DNA of 64,000 bases from Acinetobacter boissieri (GCF_900096955.1 NZ_FMYL01000012.1:1-64000); one strand, 5' to 3'; positions 34,163 through 42,931 are shown, counted from the first letter of the stretch. A program made the numbers and translations. The notes: generated by a model not told the origin, from the sequence alone.

Positions 34163-34250
34163 TATTAAAACACCATAATATATTATGGTGTATAAAGCAA
34201 AGGTATTGGTGGGGAATGCTTTCTGAAACGTATGCTATGTGGTCGTTTCA

Positions 34251-34389
34251 GCTCTCTTAAAAGCATTAAAAGATTATTAAAAACATTAAAAGCCTATTTT
34301 TCTTTTTTTTAAATTTTATTTTTAAGAATATTTTTAGTATTTTTAGAACAAAGGTATTGGTGGTTAATACAATCTATCTTTTGGGTATA
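34251..34389. repeat. copy of the origin-proximal segment at 3253-3391
   Basis: Near-identical direct copy of 3253-3391, ending just before the YciI-like gene. A short extra AAAGGTATTGGTGG element lies at 34199. It is the leader of the broken second rep gene and could support recombination with the active origin region 31 kb away. Confidence 0.75.
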
Positions 34390-34401
34390 GGAGAAAATAT
34401 A

Positions 34402-34689
34402 ATGTTTATTGTGTCTTTAACTTATAAAGTAACACTGTCTGAAGTTGACAAGCATTTAAAAGATCATCGCAAATATTTAGATCATAATTACAAAAAAGGA
34501 ATATTTATTGTATCAGGTGGGAAGATTCCTCGCACAGGTGGAATTATTCTAGCAAATATAGATAATCGCAGTAAGTTGGATGAAATCTTACGTGATGATC
34601 CTTTTAAAATTCAAAACGTGGCAGATTATGAAATAACAGAATTTCTTCCAACTAAATCATCTGAAGAACTAAAATTTTTATGTAAATAG
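34402..34689 (+). CDS. YciI-like protein
   Basis: A 95-residue protein of the YCII superfamily. The pattern is MFIVSLTYKVTLSEVDKHLK, then DHRKYLDHNYKKGIFIVSGGKIPRTGGIIL, with the conserved His in the first helix and Gly-Gly region in the middle. YciI-type proteins are small dimeric enzymes or accessory factors of ring-cleavage and other reactions. ATG at 34402 has AGGAGAAAATATA in front of it. An upstream frame to 34357 enters the repeated origin segment and was rejected. The stop is 8 bp before the amine oxidase start, so the pair is probably one operon. Confidence 0.8.
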   Translation: MFIVSLTYKVTLSEVDKHLKDHRKYLDHNYKKGIFIVSGGKIPRTGGIILANIDNRSKLDEILRDDPFKIQNVADYEITEFLPTKSSEELKFLCK

Positions 34690-34696
34690 GAAATTT

Positions 34697-36004
34697 ATGC
34701 AAAATAACATCGATAGTACTTTGCCAGTTTTTATTATTGGAGCAGGGATTGCTGGAGTGGCATGTGCTAGAAAACTACAAGAAAATGGTAGGAAAGTTAT
34801 TATATTAGAGGCTAAATCTAGTATAGGTGGGCGCATAAATTCTAGAAAAATTGATTCGGATATTTTTGATTTAGGCGCATCTTGGATTCATGGGATTGAT
34901 AATAATCCCATATGGTCCATTACTCAGGAAAACAATATCGAAACTACTACTCTTAATTATGGTAATTCACATTATTTCCATAAAAATGGAAAGTTATTTT
35001 CAGAAAAAGAAGTACAAGAGTTTGAATCATATGTAGAGAAAATAGAAAAACTACTGTATCAAACAAAAAAAACATCGGCTCTTGATGCCATTAAAGAAAT
35101 AATATTTTCTTTATCTTATATGGGAAATACATTTTCAGAAGACTATCTTAAAAAATTATTATTGAGTTTTTTTGAGAGGATAGCAAATGATCCATTTGCT
35201 ACAGAGCTAGATTTACTTTCTTCAAAGTATCAAAACTATGAAGGATACTTTCAAGGTGATGAGGTTATATTTCCAAAAGGGTACTATCAAGTTATTGAAT
35301 GTATTTCAAAAGATATAAATATAAAATTAAATATAGATGTTAAAAAAATCATTTACGATGATGATTATATTAAAGTTATAGATTGCAGTGAGAATATCTA
35401 TATGGGTTCTCATGTAGTAGTTACTGTACCACTTGGTGTTTTAAAGAGAAATAATATTGAGTTTTACCCACCATTACCTAATGAATATATTCATTCCATT
35501 CAATCAATTGGATTTGGATCTTTTAATAAAGTTTTTTTTGAATTAGACCAGTCGATTCAATTGGGTTTAAAAACTTTAGAAAAGAATATAAGCAGTTTTT
35601 ACTGGGAAGATACCGACTGTTTTAACATTTTAGATTTATCTAAAATGTATCAAAAGCCAACTTATTTAATGTTATTTGGTGGAGATAAATCAAACTTTAT
35701 AGACAGCTCGACAGATAGAGAAGTATCTGATTTTATTTTTAATGGCTTACAAAAACAATTTGATGGGATTTCTGATAAGCCAAAAAAAATAATAGTTACA
35801 CGTTGGGGAGCAGATCCTTATAGCTACGGTTCTTTTAGTTTTCCATCACTAAATCATAATGATGATTTGATTAAGATATTACATAAACCAATTAAAGAAA
35901 TTCTTTTCTTCGCTGGCGAACATTGTAGCTTTAAATATGCTGGTACTGTTCATGGCGCATACCTAAGTGGTTGTGAAGCAGCTGAAAAAATTAAGTCCAC
36001 TTAA
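34697..36004 (+). CDS. flavin-containing amine oxidase
   Basis: A 435-residue FAD-dependent oxidase of the monoamine/polyamine oxidase family. The dinucleotide motif is VFIIGAGIAGVACARKLQENGRKVIILEA, followed by IGGRINS and the ASWIHG motif. The second FAD-binding motif near the end is FFAGEHCSFKYAGTVHGAYLSG. It would oxidise a primary or secondary amine to the imine, releasing hydrogen peroxide. The substrate is unknown. AGGAAATTT precedes the ATG. The stop codon lies within a degenerate pdif site. Confidence 0.88.
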   Translation: MQNNIDSTLPVFIIGAGIAGVACARKLQENGRKVIILEAKSSIGGRINSRKIDSDIFDLGASWIHGIDNNPIWSITQENNIETTTLNYGNSHYFHKNGKLFSEKEVQEFESYVEKIEKLLYQTKKTSALDAIKEIIFSLSYMGNTFSEDYLKKLLLSFFERIANDPFATELDLLSSKYQNYEGYFQGDEVIFPKGYYQVIECISKDINIKLNIDVKKIIYDDDYIKVIDCSENIYMGSHVVVTVPLGVLKRNNIEFYPPLPNEYIHSIQSIGFGSFNKVFFELDQSIQLGLKTLEKNISSFYWEDTDCFNILDLSKMYQKPTYLMLFGGDKSNFIDSSTDREVSDFIFNGLQKQFDGISDKPKKIIVTRWGADPYSYGSFSFPSLNHNDDLIKILHKPIKEILFFAGEHCSFKYAGTVHGAYLSGCEAAEKIKST

Positions 36005-36025
36005 CATAATACTGATATGTGAAAT
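35999..36025 (-). other. degenerate pdif site overlapping a stop codon
   Basis: ACTTAACATAA is a good XerD-like half and contains the amine oxidase stop. The partner half ATATGTGAAAT is one base nearer than usual. It is followed by a GGAGC hairpin (36032-36046), as in the left archipelago. Confidence 0.55.
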
Positions 36026-36051
36026 AAAAAATGGAGCACGAAGCTCTATTG

Positions 36052-36333
36052 TCAAATTGCTAAACGCAAGTTTAAAGCTTTAACTACTTTAATTACTGTA
36101 TCGAAGCTTGGGGTTACATCGCCTGAAAGGGCCTTATAAAGACTCTCTCTACCTAGTCCTGTATCCTTTGATAATTGAGACATACCTTTAGCTTTTGCAA
36201 TATTACCTAATGCTTTTGCAATAAATGCAGCATCTCCATTAGACTCTTCAATACAAGCTTGTAAATAAGCTTGCATATCATCTTCTGTTTTAAGGTGTTC
36301 AGCACTATCCCATTTACGAATTTTAAGAGCCAT
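36052..36333 (-). CDS. higA: HigA-type antitoxin, second copy
   Basis: A 93-residue antitoxin similar to the one at 8914-9204. Shared parts are AEHLKTEDDMQAYLQACIEE, IAKAKGMSQLSKDTGLGRESLYKALSGD and the C-terminal PSFDTVIKVVKALNLRLAI. It is intact, with the helix-turn-helix complete. GAGGAGGAGTTCTAA gives a strong ribosome site. Its toxin partner immediately upstream has lost its start, so this is an antitoxin without functional toxin. It can still repress its promoter or cross-neutralise the HigB at 8616. Confidence 0.85.
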   Translation of the reverse strand: MALKIRKWDSAEHLKTEDDMQAYLQACIEESNGDAAFIAKALGNIAKAKGMSQLSKDTGLGRESLYKALSGDVTPSFDTVIKVVKALNLRLAI

Positions 36334-36603
36334 TTAGAACTCCTCCTCTAATTCTTTTGCTAATTGAAGAGCAAGTTTTATGTCTTTACTTTGAGTGGAT
36401 TTATCTCCACCAGCCAATAAAACAATGATTTTTTGCCCTTGTTTGCAGTAATAAACTCTATAACCAGGTTCAAAAAAGAAACTTAACTCGGAAACACCTT
36501 CAACAACAGGTTCAGTATCTCCGAAATTTCCATCTTCAACTCGGTCAATCCTGATTTGTATTCGTCTTTTTGCTTGTTGGTCTTTTAATTTATCAAATGT
36601 GTC
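36334..36603 (-). pseudogene. HigB-type toxin, N-terminally truncated
   Basis: The frame reads DTFDKLKDQQAKRRIQIRID onward to the family signature GVSELSFFFEPGYRVYYCKQGQKIIVLLAGGDKSTQSKDIKLALQLAKE. A TAG stop immediately precedes it, so the first ten or so residues of the family, which include the start codon, are missing. The end is 0 bp from the antitoxin start. Most of the fold is preserved, which points to recent inactivation. Confidence 0.75.
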
Positions 36604-36656
36604 CTAGAAGATACAGATAAACAAGAGATTTACTTTTATTTTAAAAATAACGTCAA

Positions 36657-36685
36657 ATTTCGTATAACAAGTCATTATGTTAAAT
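36657..36685 (+). other. pdif site with 7-bp spacer
   Basis: ATTTCGTATAA (36657-36667), seven bases, TTATGTTAAAT (36675-36685). Both halves are very close to consensus. It is the left border of the pectin lyase module. Confidence 0.85.
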
Positions 36686-36871
36686 GGATAGATAAATATC
36701 ATGATTTTGTATTAATTAACACGAATCCTAGTTAAAAGCTAATATTATTATATCTGTCTAGGTAGTCTCGTAAATATTCAATTAGCGTTAACATAAAAAA
36801 ACTAACTACTCATAGTGTAAATATATTTTAAATATTAAATTAAGTAAATTACCTAAGTAAATTTGAATACC

Positions 36872-37011
36872 ATGATTTTTAAGAAACCTATTTTATTAAC
36901 ATTAGCTTCTTGCTGTATTTTTTTTCAATGAATGTAAGTGCGAAAGAAAGTTATACTCATGAGAAAGATGTTCATAAAGAAGACTTAAAACATCTAAAAA
37001 TACATAAATAA
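36872..37011 (+). pseudogene. small secreted peptide gene with frameshift in a T8 run
   Basis: ATG at 36872 opens MIFKKPILLTLASCCIFF, a signal-peptide-like start, and then stops at TGA (36929). Adding one T to the eight-T run at 36918-36925 fuses it to SMNVSAKESYTHEKDV and on to LKHLKIHK, giving a 46-residue exported, histidine- and lysine-rich peptide. Homopolymer slippage is the simplest cause. It could also be a phase-variable gene. Function unknown. Confidence 0.45.
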
Positions 37012-37167
37012 CCACTAGATATAGCTAATAAAATTAATTTTTTTTGGAGCTACTATCAATTAGCCACATGTAGGTATCTTGCTAAAACTCTTCTAAAAAA
37101 AAGTTTTAGCAAGTGCTTGTATAGATTCTTTTTTAAACTAAGAAATCTTATTTAGTGTAGTGAAATA

Positions 37168-38412
37168 ATGTATTGTCCTATAATTAATTGGTCAACAAAA
37201 TATAATAAAAGAAAAGCAACTATTTCATTTATTTTTCTCGTTACTGCATGTGGTTCAAAAGCTTCACTATATGAAGATAATGTTATTATAATTAATTCAT
37301 CTAGTAACAATGCAAAACAACAACTACAACAAGCATTGTGTTCAGGGATGTCTAATACATCTCAAACTTGTACCGACAACACACCAAAAACTATTAAAAT
37401 TAATGGTGTTATTGACTTTACCAATGCAGATGGGAAATCCTTTAAAAAAGGTTGTGTATATTCAAATAATCAATGTGCAGATACTCAAGGCCAGGAACAA
37501 ATCCTAGATGTGCAGTATTACTGTAAGGGTAAATCATTATTTAATATAAATACTAATATCGCAGGACAAAAGCCTCTTTTGATTGGATCCAATAAAACTA
37601 TTATTGGGATAGGTAAATATTCTGGTATAAAAGGAACAGGACTCTTATTGCGAGGTGTCAAGAATATCACTATTAAAAATATAAATATTACAGATATTAA
37701 TGAACAAGTGATTTGGGGGGGGGATGCAATTACTGTTGATAATTCATCAAATATACTCATAGACCATAATTATATCGCAAGAATTGGTCGTCAATTTGTG
37801 GTGACAGGGTGGGGATCTGCACGAAATGTTGTGATTAGTAATAATAATTTTGATGGAAAAACAGGTTATGGACATTATTGTGATAATCGACATTACTGGA
37901 ATTTCTTATTTTTAGGAGCTAATCAAACTATTACTTTAAAACAAAACTGGATACATAATACATCAGGTCGAGCACCAGAGTTAGGGCAATCAAATTCAGT
38001 TTCAGGACTTGGTTTGGTACATATTTTAAATAATCTGTATCAATCAAATTATTACATGGGCGTTAGAACAAATAATAAAGTTTTAGCCTTTGTTGAAGCA
38101 AATGATTTCGATAATATAAATAGCTTAAAGGGGAATTTTAAGCCAATTTTTAAAGAATCAGATAATGATTTAATTTTTGCACCATATGCAGATAATATTG
38201 CTCAAGCAAATACTTATTGTAATAGTAAAATTGGTCGAAGCTGTGTGGCGAATATTTACTCCAATTATAGTCCAAGTGATGCTTTTGAATTAAATAGCAA
38301 TGCATTATCAATGAAATACGATATAGAGATTAAACAGTTTATTGGTAAGGCTAAACCAATAAGTGTAGATTCAGTTAAAAGCTTTGTACTTAAAAATGCA
38401 GGCCCCCAATAA
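37168..38412 (+). CDS. pectin lyase (fungal-type, PL1 family), probable lipoprotein
   Basis: A 414-residue right-handed beta-helix enzyme. The block WGGDAITVDNSSNILIDH, the A-R-I-G-R-Q motif and, further on, HYWNFLFLG and IHNTSGRAPELG match what I recall of Aspergillus pectin lyases (W-G-G-D-A-I, A-R-I-G-R-Q, H-Y-W-G, H-T-S-G-R-S-P), including the two catalytic-site arginines. It would cleave methylated pectin by beta-elimination without calcium. The N-terminus has a hydrophobic stretch ending in LVTAC, a possible lipobox, so it may be anchored outside the cell. No strong ribosome site is seen. It is the main gene of a pdif module (36657-38591). Confidence 0.8.
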   Translation: MYCPIINWSTKYNKRKATISFIFLVTACGSKASLYEDNVIIINSSSNNAKQQLQQALCSGMSNTSQTCTDNTPKTIKINGVIDFTNADGKSFKKGCVYSNNQCADTQGQEQILDVQYYCKGKSLFNINTNIAGQKPLLIGSNKTIIGIGKYSGIKGTGLLLRGVKNITIKNINITDINEQVIWGGDAITVDNSSNILIDHNYIARIGRQFVVTGWGSARNVVISNNNFDGKTGYGHYCDNRHYWNFLFLGANQTITLKQNWIHNTSGRAPELGQSNSVSGLGLVHILNNLYQSNYYMGVRTNNKVLAFVEANDFDNINSLKGNFKPIFKESDNDLIFAPYADNIAQANTYCNSKIGRSCVANIYSNYSPSDAFELNSNALSMKYDIEIKQFIGKAKPISVDSVKSFVLKNAGPQ

Positions 38413-38563
38413 GCCAAATCCTGTTTAAAAAATTACAATAAGCTACCCATTTTGTATGCTTTTATCCAAGAAAATATTTTAGTGATTTGAGTTAAATAGT
38501 GTTCGAATGTCTACTAATTCAAACCGTCAATATTCATTTCCTTGTTTAAAATCTTTTAAAAAT

Positions 38564-38591
38564 TATTAACATAATACTGATTATGTGAAAT
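38564..38591 (-). other. pdif (XerD/XerC) site
   Basis: TATTAACATAA, spacer TACTGA, TTATGTGAAAT. It is the right border of the pectin lyase module, in inverse orientation to the site at 36657. Confidence 0.75.
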
Positions 38592-38593
38592 AC

Positions 38594-38621
38594 AAAAATG
38601 GGAGCTAATGCTCCCACTTTT
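38594..38621. terminator. hairpin terminator at a pdif border
   Basis: A5, stem TGGGAGC and GCTCCCA with a four-base loop, then T residues. It is the same module-border hairpin as at 9218 and 7585, and it faces the hicB stop. Confidence 0.75.
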
Positions 38622-38638
38622 GCTAATTTTTTAAGGAA

Positions 38639-38971
38639 TTATGCACCTAAACGTATTAGTTTTTCTTGAATCGCTTCACTTACGAAAGCATTAAGCGAGT
38701 TACTTGATGCTAAAACTGCCTTACGATGCATTTCAGGGCTGATGCGAACGTTAAATGTACCTTTGAAAGGTTGGTCAGGGGCTTTGCCTAATTCAGTACA
38801 TGACTCTAAATAGCAGTCTACAGACGCCTGAAAAGCTTGCTCAAGGGCTTTTAATGTTTCTGCTTCATAGGTAATAAGATCACGCATAAAGGCAAGTTTC
38901 CCAGATAGTTTACCTGTTTCAAGATCAGGTTCAATTGTACCGAGATAGCCCTTATATTTTAAATAACTCAT
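38639..38971 (-). CDS. hicB: HicB-type antitoxin
   Basis: A 110-residue HicB. The N-terminal part (YKGYLGTIEPDLETGKLSGKLAFMRDLITYEAETLKALEQAFQASVDCYLE) is the partial RNase H fold, and the C-terminal FNVRISPEMHRKAVLASSNSLNAFVSEAIQEKL is the ribbon-helix-helix DNA-binding part. It follows hicA with a 4-bp overlap (ATGA). It should bind HicA and repress the operon. It appears intact. Confidence 0.88.
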   Translation of the reverse strand: MSYLKYKGYLGTIEPDLETGKLSGKLAFMRDLITYEAETLKALEQAFQASVDCYLESCTELGKAPDQPFKGTFNVRISPEMHRKAVLASSNSLNAFVSEAIQEKLIRLGA

Positions 38972-39219
38972 AAAAATCCCTCCTGCTTGAGTGCTTGTTT
39001 TACAGCTTTCAATGCCCCACCTTTGATTTCATTTTCAGGGTGTGGACGGTGCAGTAAAATCATATGTTTAGTTTTATCATTGAAAAAACGAACACGAGAG
39101 CCTGCCATTTCAAACTTTTCATAGCCTAGCTGATTCAGTAAAACAACTAAATCCTTATACGAAAATGTATTTTTTGAATTTGTGAGTTTTTCAAGTAACT
39201 TTTCCGTTTTACCCGTATT
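38968..39219 (-). pseudogene. hicA: HicA-type toxin without a start codon
   Basis: The frame reads NTGKTEKLLEKLTNSKNTFS at its start, then YKDLVVLLNQLGYEKFEMAGSRVRFFND and the catalytic-histidine region MILLHRPHPENEIKGGALKAV. HicA proteins cleave mRNA. The codon directly before Asn is TAG where ATG would be expected, and no ATG, GTG or TTG occurs before residue 40. Unless an ACG start is used, the toxin is not made. Such silencing leaves the antitoxin as the only active part. Confidence 0.7.
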
Positions 39220-39294
39220 CTAGTTTCTAGTCTTGCTACTACAGCAACTCATAATAGTTACTTTTTGGTGATATTGAAACTATTATTAGTTGCA

Positions 39295-39322
39295 ATATCG
39301 TATAGTCAGTATTATGTTAATC
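39295..39322 (+). other. pdif-like (XerC/XerD) site
   Basis: ATATCGTATAG, spacer TCAGTA, TTATGTTAATC. Spacer and XerD-like half agree with 4946-4973. It lies 17 bp before the IS3-family element. Confidence 0.6.
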
Positions 39323-39338
39323 TTGTTAAAATACTGTA

Positions 39339-40595
39339 TGTAATGGTCAAGTAAAATCAGACACAACTATAGAGAGTTTACTTACTTTTCGCTCAAAGCT
39401 ATTTGGCGATAAATACCCTAAGGTTGAATGTAGCCGAATTTGATTGTAAAACACCGTGATGTAATGGCTAATGTCTTGAATTGCTTCTTGATGATTTGCA
39501 TAACTTTGTTGCCATACTCGCTCCATTTTTAGATTCAAGAAGAAACGTTTCATCACTGTATTGTCATAACATAGCCCTTTATGACTCATACTACAGAGAA
39601 TACCATGCCGATCTAGTAAATCCTGATACGGCTGTGAACAGTATTGGCTTCCTCTATCCGTATTCATAATCAAACCCTTCGAAGGTTTGCATGTATGAAT
39701 GGCAATTTGTAATGCTGTACATACCAAATCTACTGTCATACGATTCGACAAGCTGTAACCCACTATTTTACGTGAATAAAGATCCATGACCGCTGCAAGA
39801 TATAACCAACCGCTTGCCGTCCAAATATAAGGTATATCAGCCACCCAAGCCTGATTTTCAGTCGTGGAATTAAATTCTTGATTCAATACATTTTCAACAA
39901 CTGTCATGTTGTGTTTAGAGTGGTTGATTTTGATAAATCTACGTCGCCAAGTGGTTACTAAGCCTTGTTGTCGCATAATCTGACGGACTTTATATTAACC
40001 GACACAAATCCCCTCAACAAGCAACGCATGTTGTATCCGACGACTACCATAATTCTTACCACTCAGTTTGAAAAGGCGACAGATACGCTCAACCAAAGTC
40101 TGATGAGCATCTGATGCTTTCACAGGCTTTATTATTTGTTTGTGATGATAAAGACTTGAGCGATTGAGCTTTAAAAGCCTGCATACGCGCTGAAGTGAGT
40201 GTTTGTCACACTGTTACATTAACTTGGCTTCATCTATGCTGTTGGCTTGATGAAGCAAGTCATAGCCTTTTTTAGAATATCGACGTCACCCCCAGACGTT
40301 TATTTTCTAATTCAAGTTCACGAATACGTTTTTAGTCAGGCGTAATAGGCAATCCAATACCAGCCTTGCCTTGGAGTTCAGCATCATATTGGTTAAGCCA
40401 AAGATGGACCGTGCTTTGTCCTAAGCTGTTATCGATACAAACTTGGGTTATTGTGGGTCCTTGCTTTCGAATTAGCTCACAAATATGTAGTTTATAATTT
40501 GCATTAAATTTACGTTTGGTTTTGGTCACATTGAAATCCTCATTTCAGTGAAATTATATCTCTATCTCACTGTCTGATTTCATTAGACCATTACA
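39339..40595 (-). mobile_element. IS3-family insertion sequence, inactive (1257 bp)
   Basis: Imperfect terminal inverted repeats open with TGTAATGGTC at both ends and share AAATCAGACA inside. orfA (40332-40529) begins MTKTKRKFNANYKLHICELI and ends early at TAG. orfB is broken between 39976 and 40330, and its catalytic part (39347-39976) has VADIPYIWTASGWLYLAAVMDLYSRKIVGYS and IMNTDRGSQYCS, but the final acidic residue of the DDE triad appears as Lys (CYDNTVMKRFF), so the enzyme is dead. Flanks (CTGTA on the left, GAAAT on the right) show no target duplication, consistent with rearrangement after insertion. Its right end touches a rep fragment. Confidence 0.85.
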
Positions 40596-40838
40596 GAAAT
40601 ATCAGACCTAATTGTAAAATATGAACAGGTTAAATATGGTAGACGCATATCTGGCCTCAACTTCTTTTTTAAGGAGCAAAAGACCCAAAAAATAAAAAAT
40701 GTTTCTACAAATAGAGGTCCAGATACATTAGATTTATTTACTAAAATAACAGATAAGCAAATTAGTTTTTTTGCGAAAAAACTCGCATATACCCAGCATT
40801 TTCAAGTAAAATTCAAAGATTGGAGAGGAATATTATGA
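40596..40838 (+). pseudogene. 3' fragment of a second rep gene
   Basis: The frame reads EISDLIVKYEQVKYGRRISG onward, including LNFFFKEQ and LDLFTKITDKQISFFAKKLAY, aligned with residues 200-290 of the intact Rep. It starts right at the insertion sequence end and is followed by a second parA pair in the same direction. Together with 33886-34162 it shows a Rep_3 replicon that was split and partly inverted. The middle (about residues 95-200) is missing. Confidence 0.8.
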
Positions 40839-41072
40839 AATTGAATAGAGATTAATAAAAGAACCAAAGGATTATAATTTATATAAAAAATAACATTAAA
40901 TAATTGGGTAATTTTGTATATAAATTATATTAAATTAATAATTTAACCTATAGTAAATATTATATAAATAATATGTATTACCATATGTGAGTATGTATTT
41001 TTACTTGTGTATTTGTTTAATTATACGAACTTGTATAGAATAAGGTTGTTATTTACTAATAAAGTGAAAAAT
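40839..41072. other. AT-rich stretch before second parA
   Basis: No gene. Very AT rich; TTAATTATACGAACTTGTATAG near 41020 may be promoter. No 8-bp arrays like those of the first par cassette are seen. Confidence 0.35.
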
Positions 41073-41729
41073 ATGATTATATTAATAGCAAATGCAAAAG
41101 GTGGTGTTGGAAAAACATCTATAGCAACATCACTTCTAGCAGAGTTAGCAAAGCAACATGCTGTCATAGGTGTTGACTTAGATAGTGCTAATAAATCTGC
41201 ATCTGAAGTATGGAGTGAGAATAGAACCGAGATTCAAGGTAGATTCTATTATTTATCTGGAGACATACAAGAAGAACTTGAAAAGTCAGGACGAGAATAT
41301 GATCACATGGTTATAGATGCAGGGGGATATGATAATTCAGAGTTAAGGGCATCTATGGCTGTAGCAGACGTTATTCTAGTTCCGCTTAGAGTGGGTGCGA
41401 ATAGCAACGTTTCAGGGTTTTGGAAAACTGTAGATTTAATTGGTCTAATTAATCAAACAAGAAAGAAAAAAGCGCGAGTTTTAGGTGTTATAACTTGTAC
41501 ACCTCATGTTGGATCTAAACCTGAAATTGAACGTGCAATCCAAAGCATAGTTGATGAACCAAATATAGAGTCTGTTGGTGTAACAATTGGCGATCGTGCA
41601 TGGTATGGACGAGCATTTGATGCTGGGCTTGGTCTGACAGAGTTCGAGCCTGAAAACCATCGAGAGAAAAAATACATAGATATTGCTAAAAATGAATTTA
41701 TGCAACTATTTAATGAGGTAGTCAAATGA
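41073..41729 (+). CDS. parA: ParA-family ATPase of the second replicon
   Basis: A 218-residue ParA-type ATPase. The Walker A motif is ANAKGGVGKTS, switch I is GVDLDSANKSA, and Walker B is HMVIDAGGYDN. It differs clearly from the first ParA in sequence. Start at the ATG at 41073 was chosen because the protein then begins MIILIANAKGGVGKT as in the family, whereas the upstream 22 codons look untranslated. It overlaps the next gene by 4 bp. It belongs with the rep fragment at 40596 and may still act in segregation if a site exists nearby. Confidence 0.85.
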   Translation: MIILIANAKGGVGKTSIATSLLAELAKQHAVIGVDLDSANKSASEVWSENRTEIQGRFYYLSGDIQEELEKSGREYDHMVIDAGGYDNSELRASMAVADVILVPLRVGANSNVSGFWKTVDLIGLINQTRKKKARVLGVITCTPHVGSKPEIERAIQSIVDEPNIESVGVTIGDRAWYGRAFDAGLGLTEFEPENHREKKYIDIAKNEFMQLFNEVVK

Positions 41730-42109
41730 GAGGAACTTTGCCTAGCAGAAATAAAATTGTGCAAAATAATACTGATTTAGCAGATGCTGAAGATATACAG
41801 AAAAAAATAATTAATGATGCCCCATTGCATACAGTAGCTGAAGAACAAACAAATCCTAAAGCTAATATTGTTCAAAAGCCATGGAGAGAGGGTATTAATC
41901 TCACTGGAGATGAGTTAAAAACTCTAACAGAAAAAGTTTCTATGAATATGCCTTTAGAGCTATTGTTGAGACTAGACTATATTTTACAGCACGACAAAAA
42001 GAATCGTATTTTAGGCAAAAAAATCAACAAAACCACCATGTATATAGAGGCAATTGATAAATATACAGAAACAAAATTAAAAAAAATGGGTTTAGATGTT
42101 AAAGACTGA
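41726..42109 (+). CDS. ParB-like partner of the second ParA
   Basis: A 127-residue basic protein starting at an ATGA overlap with parA, so coupled to it. No recognised ParB domain; residues 70-127 (LTEKVSMNMPLELLLRLDYILQ, KINKTTMYIEAIDKYTETKL) have a strand-helix-helix pattern of a ribbon-helix-helix fold, as expected for the partner of a short ParA. The N-terminal half looks disordered. The pair is more like a partition operon of an independent plasmid than like the first one. Confidence 0.65.
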   Translation: MRGTLPSRNKIVQNNTDLADAEDIQKKIINDAPLHTVAEEQTNPKANIVQKPWREGINLTGDELKTLTEKVSMNMPLELLLRLDYILQHDKKNRILGKKINKTTMYIEAIDKYTETKLKKMGLDVKD

Positions 42110-42120
42110 GTACAAACCAA

Positions 42121-42896
42121 AATGTGGACTGCTCCCAGTATTCTAGACACGAGATAGCCTCATTTTGAAGCTGCTTCTAAGGATTCTGGAGTTATTCCAT
42201 CGATATGCTAATGACGCCTGATTCGATTGTAAAATATTTCGATATAATCAAACACATCTGTAAGTACTATTTCTCGAGTTTTATAGATTCTCTTTTTAAC
42301 TCTTTCTTTCTAGGGCATTGTCCCAGCAGTTTCGCGACGACTCATACTTGTAACCAAATTATGCTTCTGACAGAGTTTCTGCCAGTCTCCGCTTCTGTAT
42401 TGTGAGCTTTGGTCTGAGTGTATGATCACAGGCTCAGAGAGTCTGCGTCGCCATACCTCCATCAAAATTGCATCCAAAAATACCCTTGGCAAGAGTTGGT
42501 TTTATTGACCAGCCGATGATTATTTTTCTCGAATATAAATAAAGAACTACAGCCAAATATAACCAGCCTTGCCAAGTGAGGATGTAGATAATATCAGTTA
42601 CCCACAAGATATCAGGTGTGTTTACAACAAACTCTCGATTTAAATTGTTAGGTGGCACAATCTGAGGACGACCACGACCATATTCTTATGCTTTTTATAT
42701 CCTCGAACATCGGTAATGCTATTGTTTTCCATGATCTTCAGCACACGATTAGGTCCACAGCTTTTAAATCCTGTCGGGTAGCATATTTACGAAGATCTAT
42801 TAAACCACCAATTAGGTTACTAAAGTTTTTATCAAGATCGAGTAACCAATTCTCAAATTCCTTAATTAAGGGGTATTGATATTGCATTAAGAACAT
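42121..42896 (-). mobile_element. decayed IS3-family remnant plus fused gene fragment
   Basis: On the reverse strand pieces of an IS3-type orfB can be joined by shifting frame several times: PNRVLKIMENNSI, NREFVVNTPDILWVTDIIYI then LYSRKI, PVIIHSDQSSQYRSGDW, and FYNRIRRH near the end. No intact frame or clear inverted repeats. At its start side (42740-42896) lies a reading MFLMQYQYPLIKEFENWLLD with LIGGLIDLRKYA, whose LIDLRKY matches the HEAT-like immunity gene at 42932, so the element joins a fragment of another copy of that gene. Nothing here is likely to be functional. Confidence 0.6.
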
Positions 42897-42931
42897 TCTT
42901 TACCCTGTGCTTTAAAGAATAATATTGATAT

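Noticed and set aside
39339..40595. Active insertion sequence
   Set aside because: Both frames are broken, and the last catalytic acidic residue appears as Lys.
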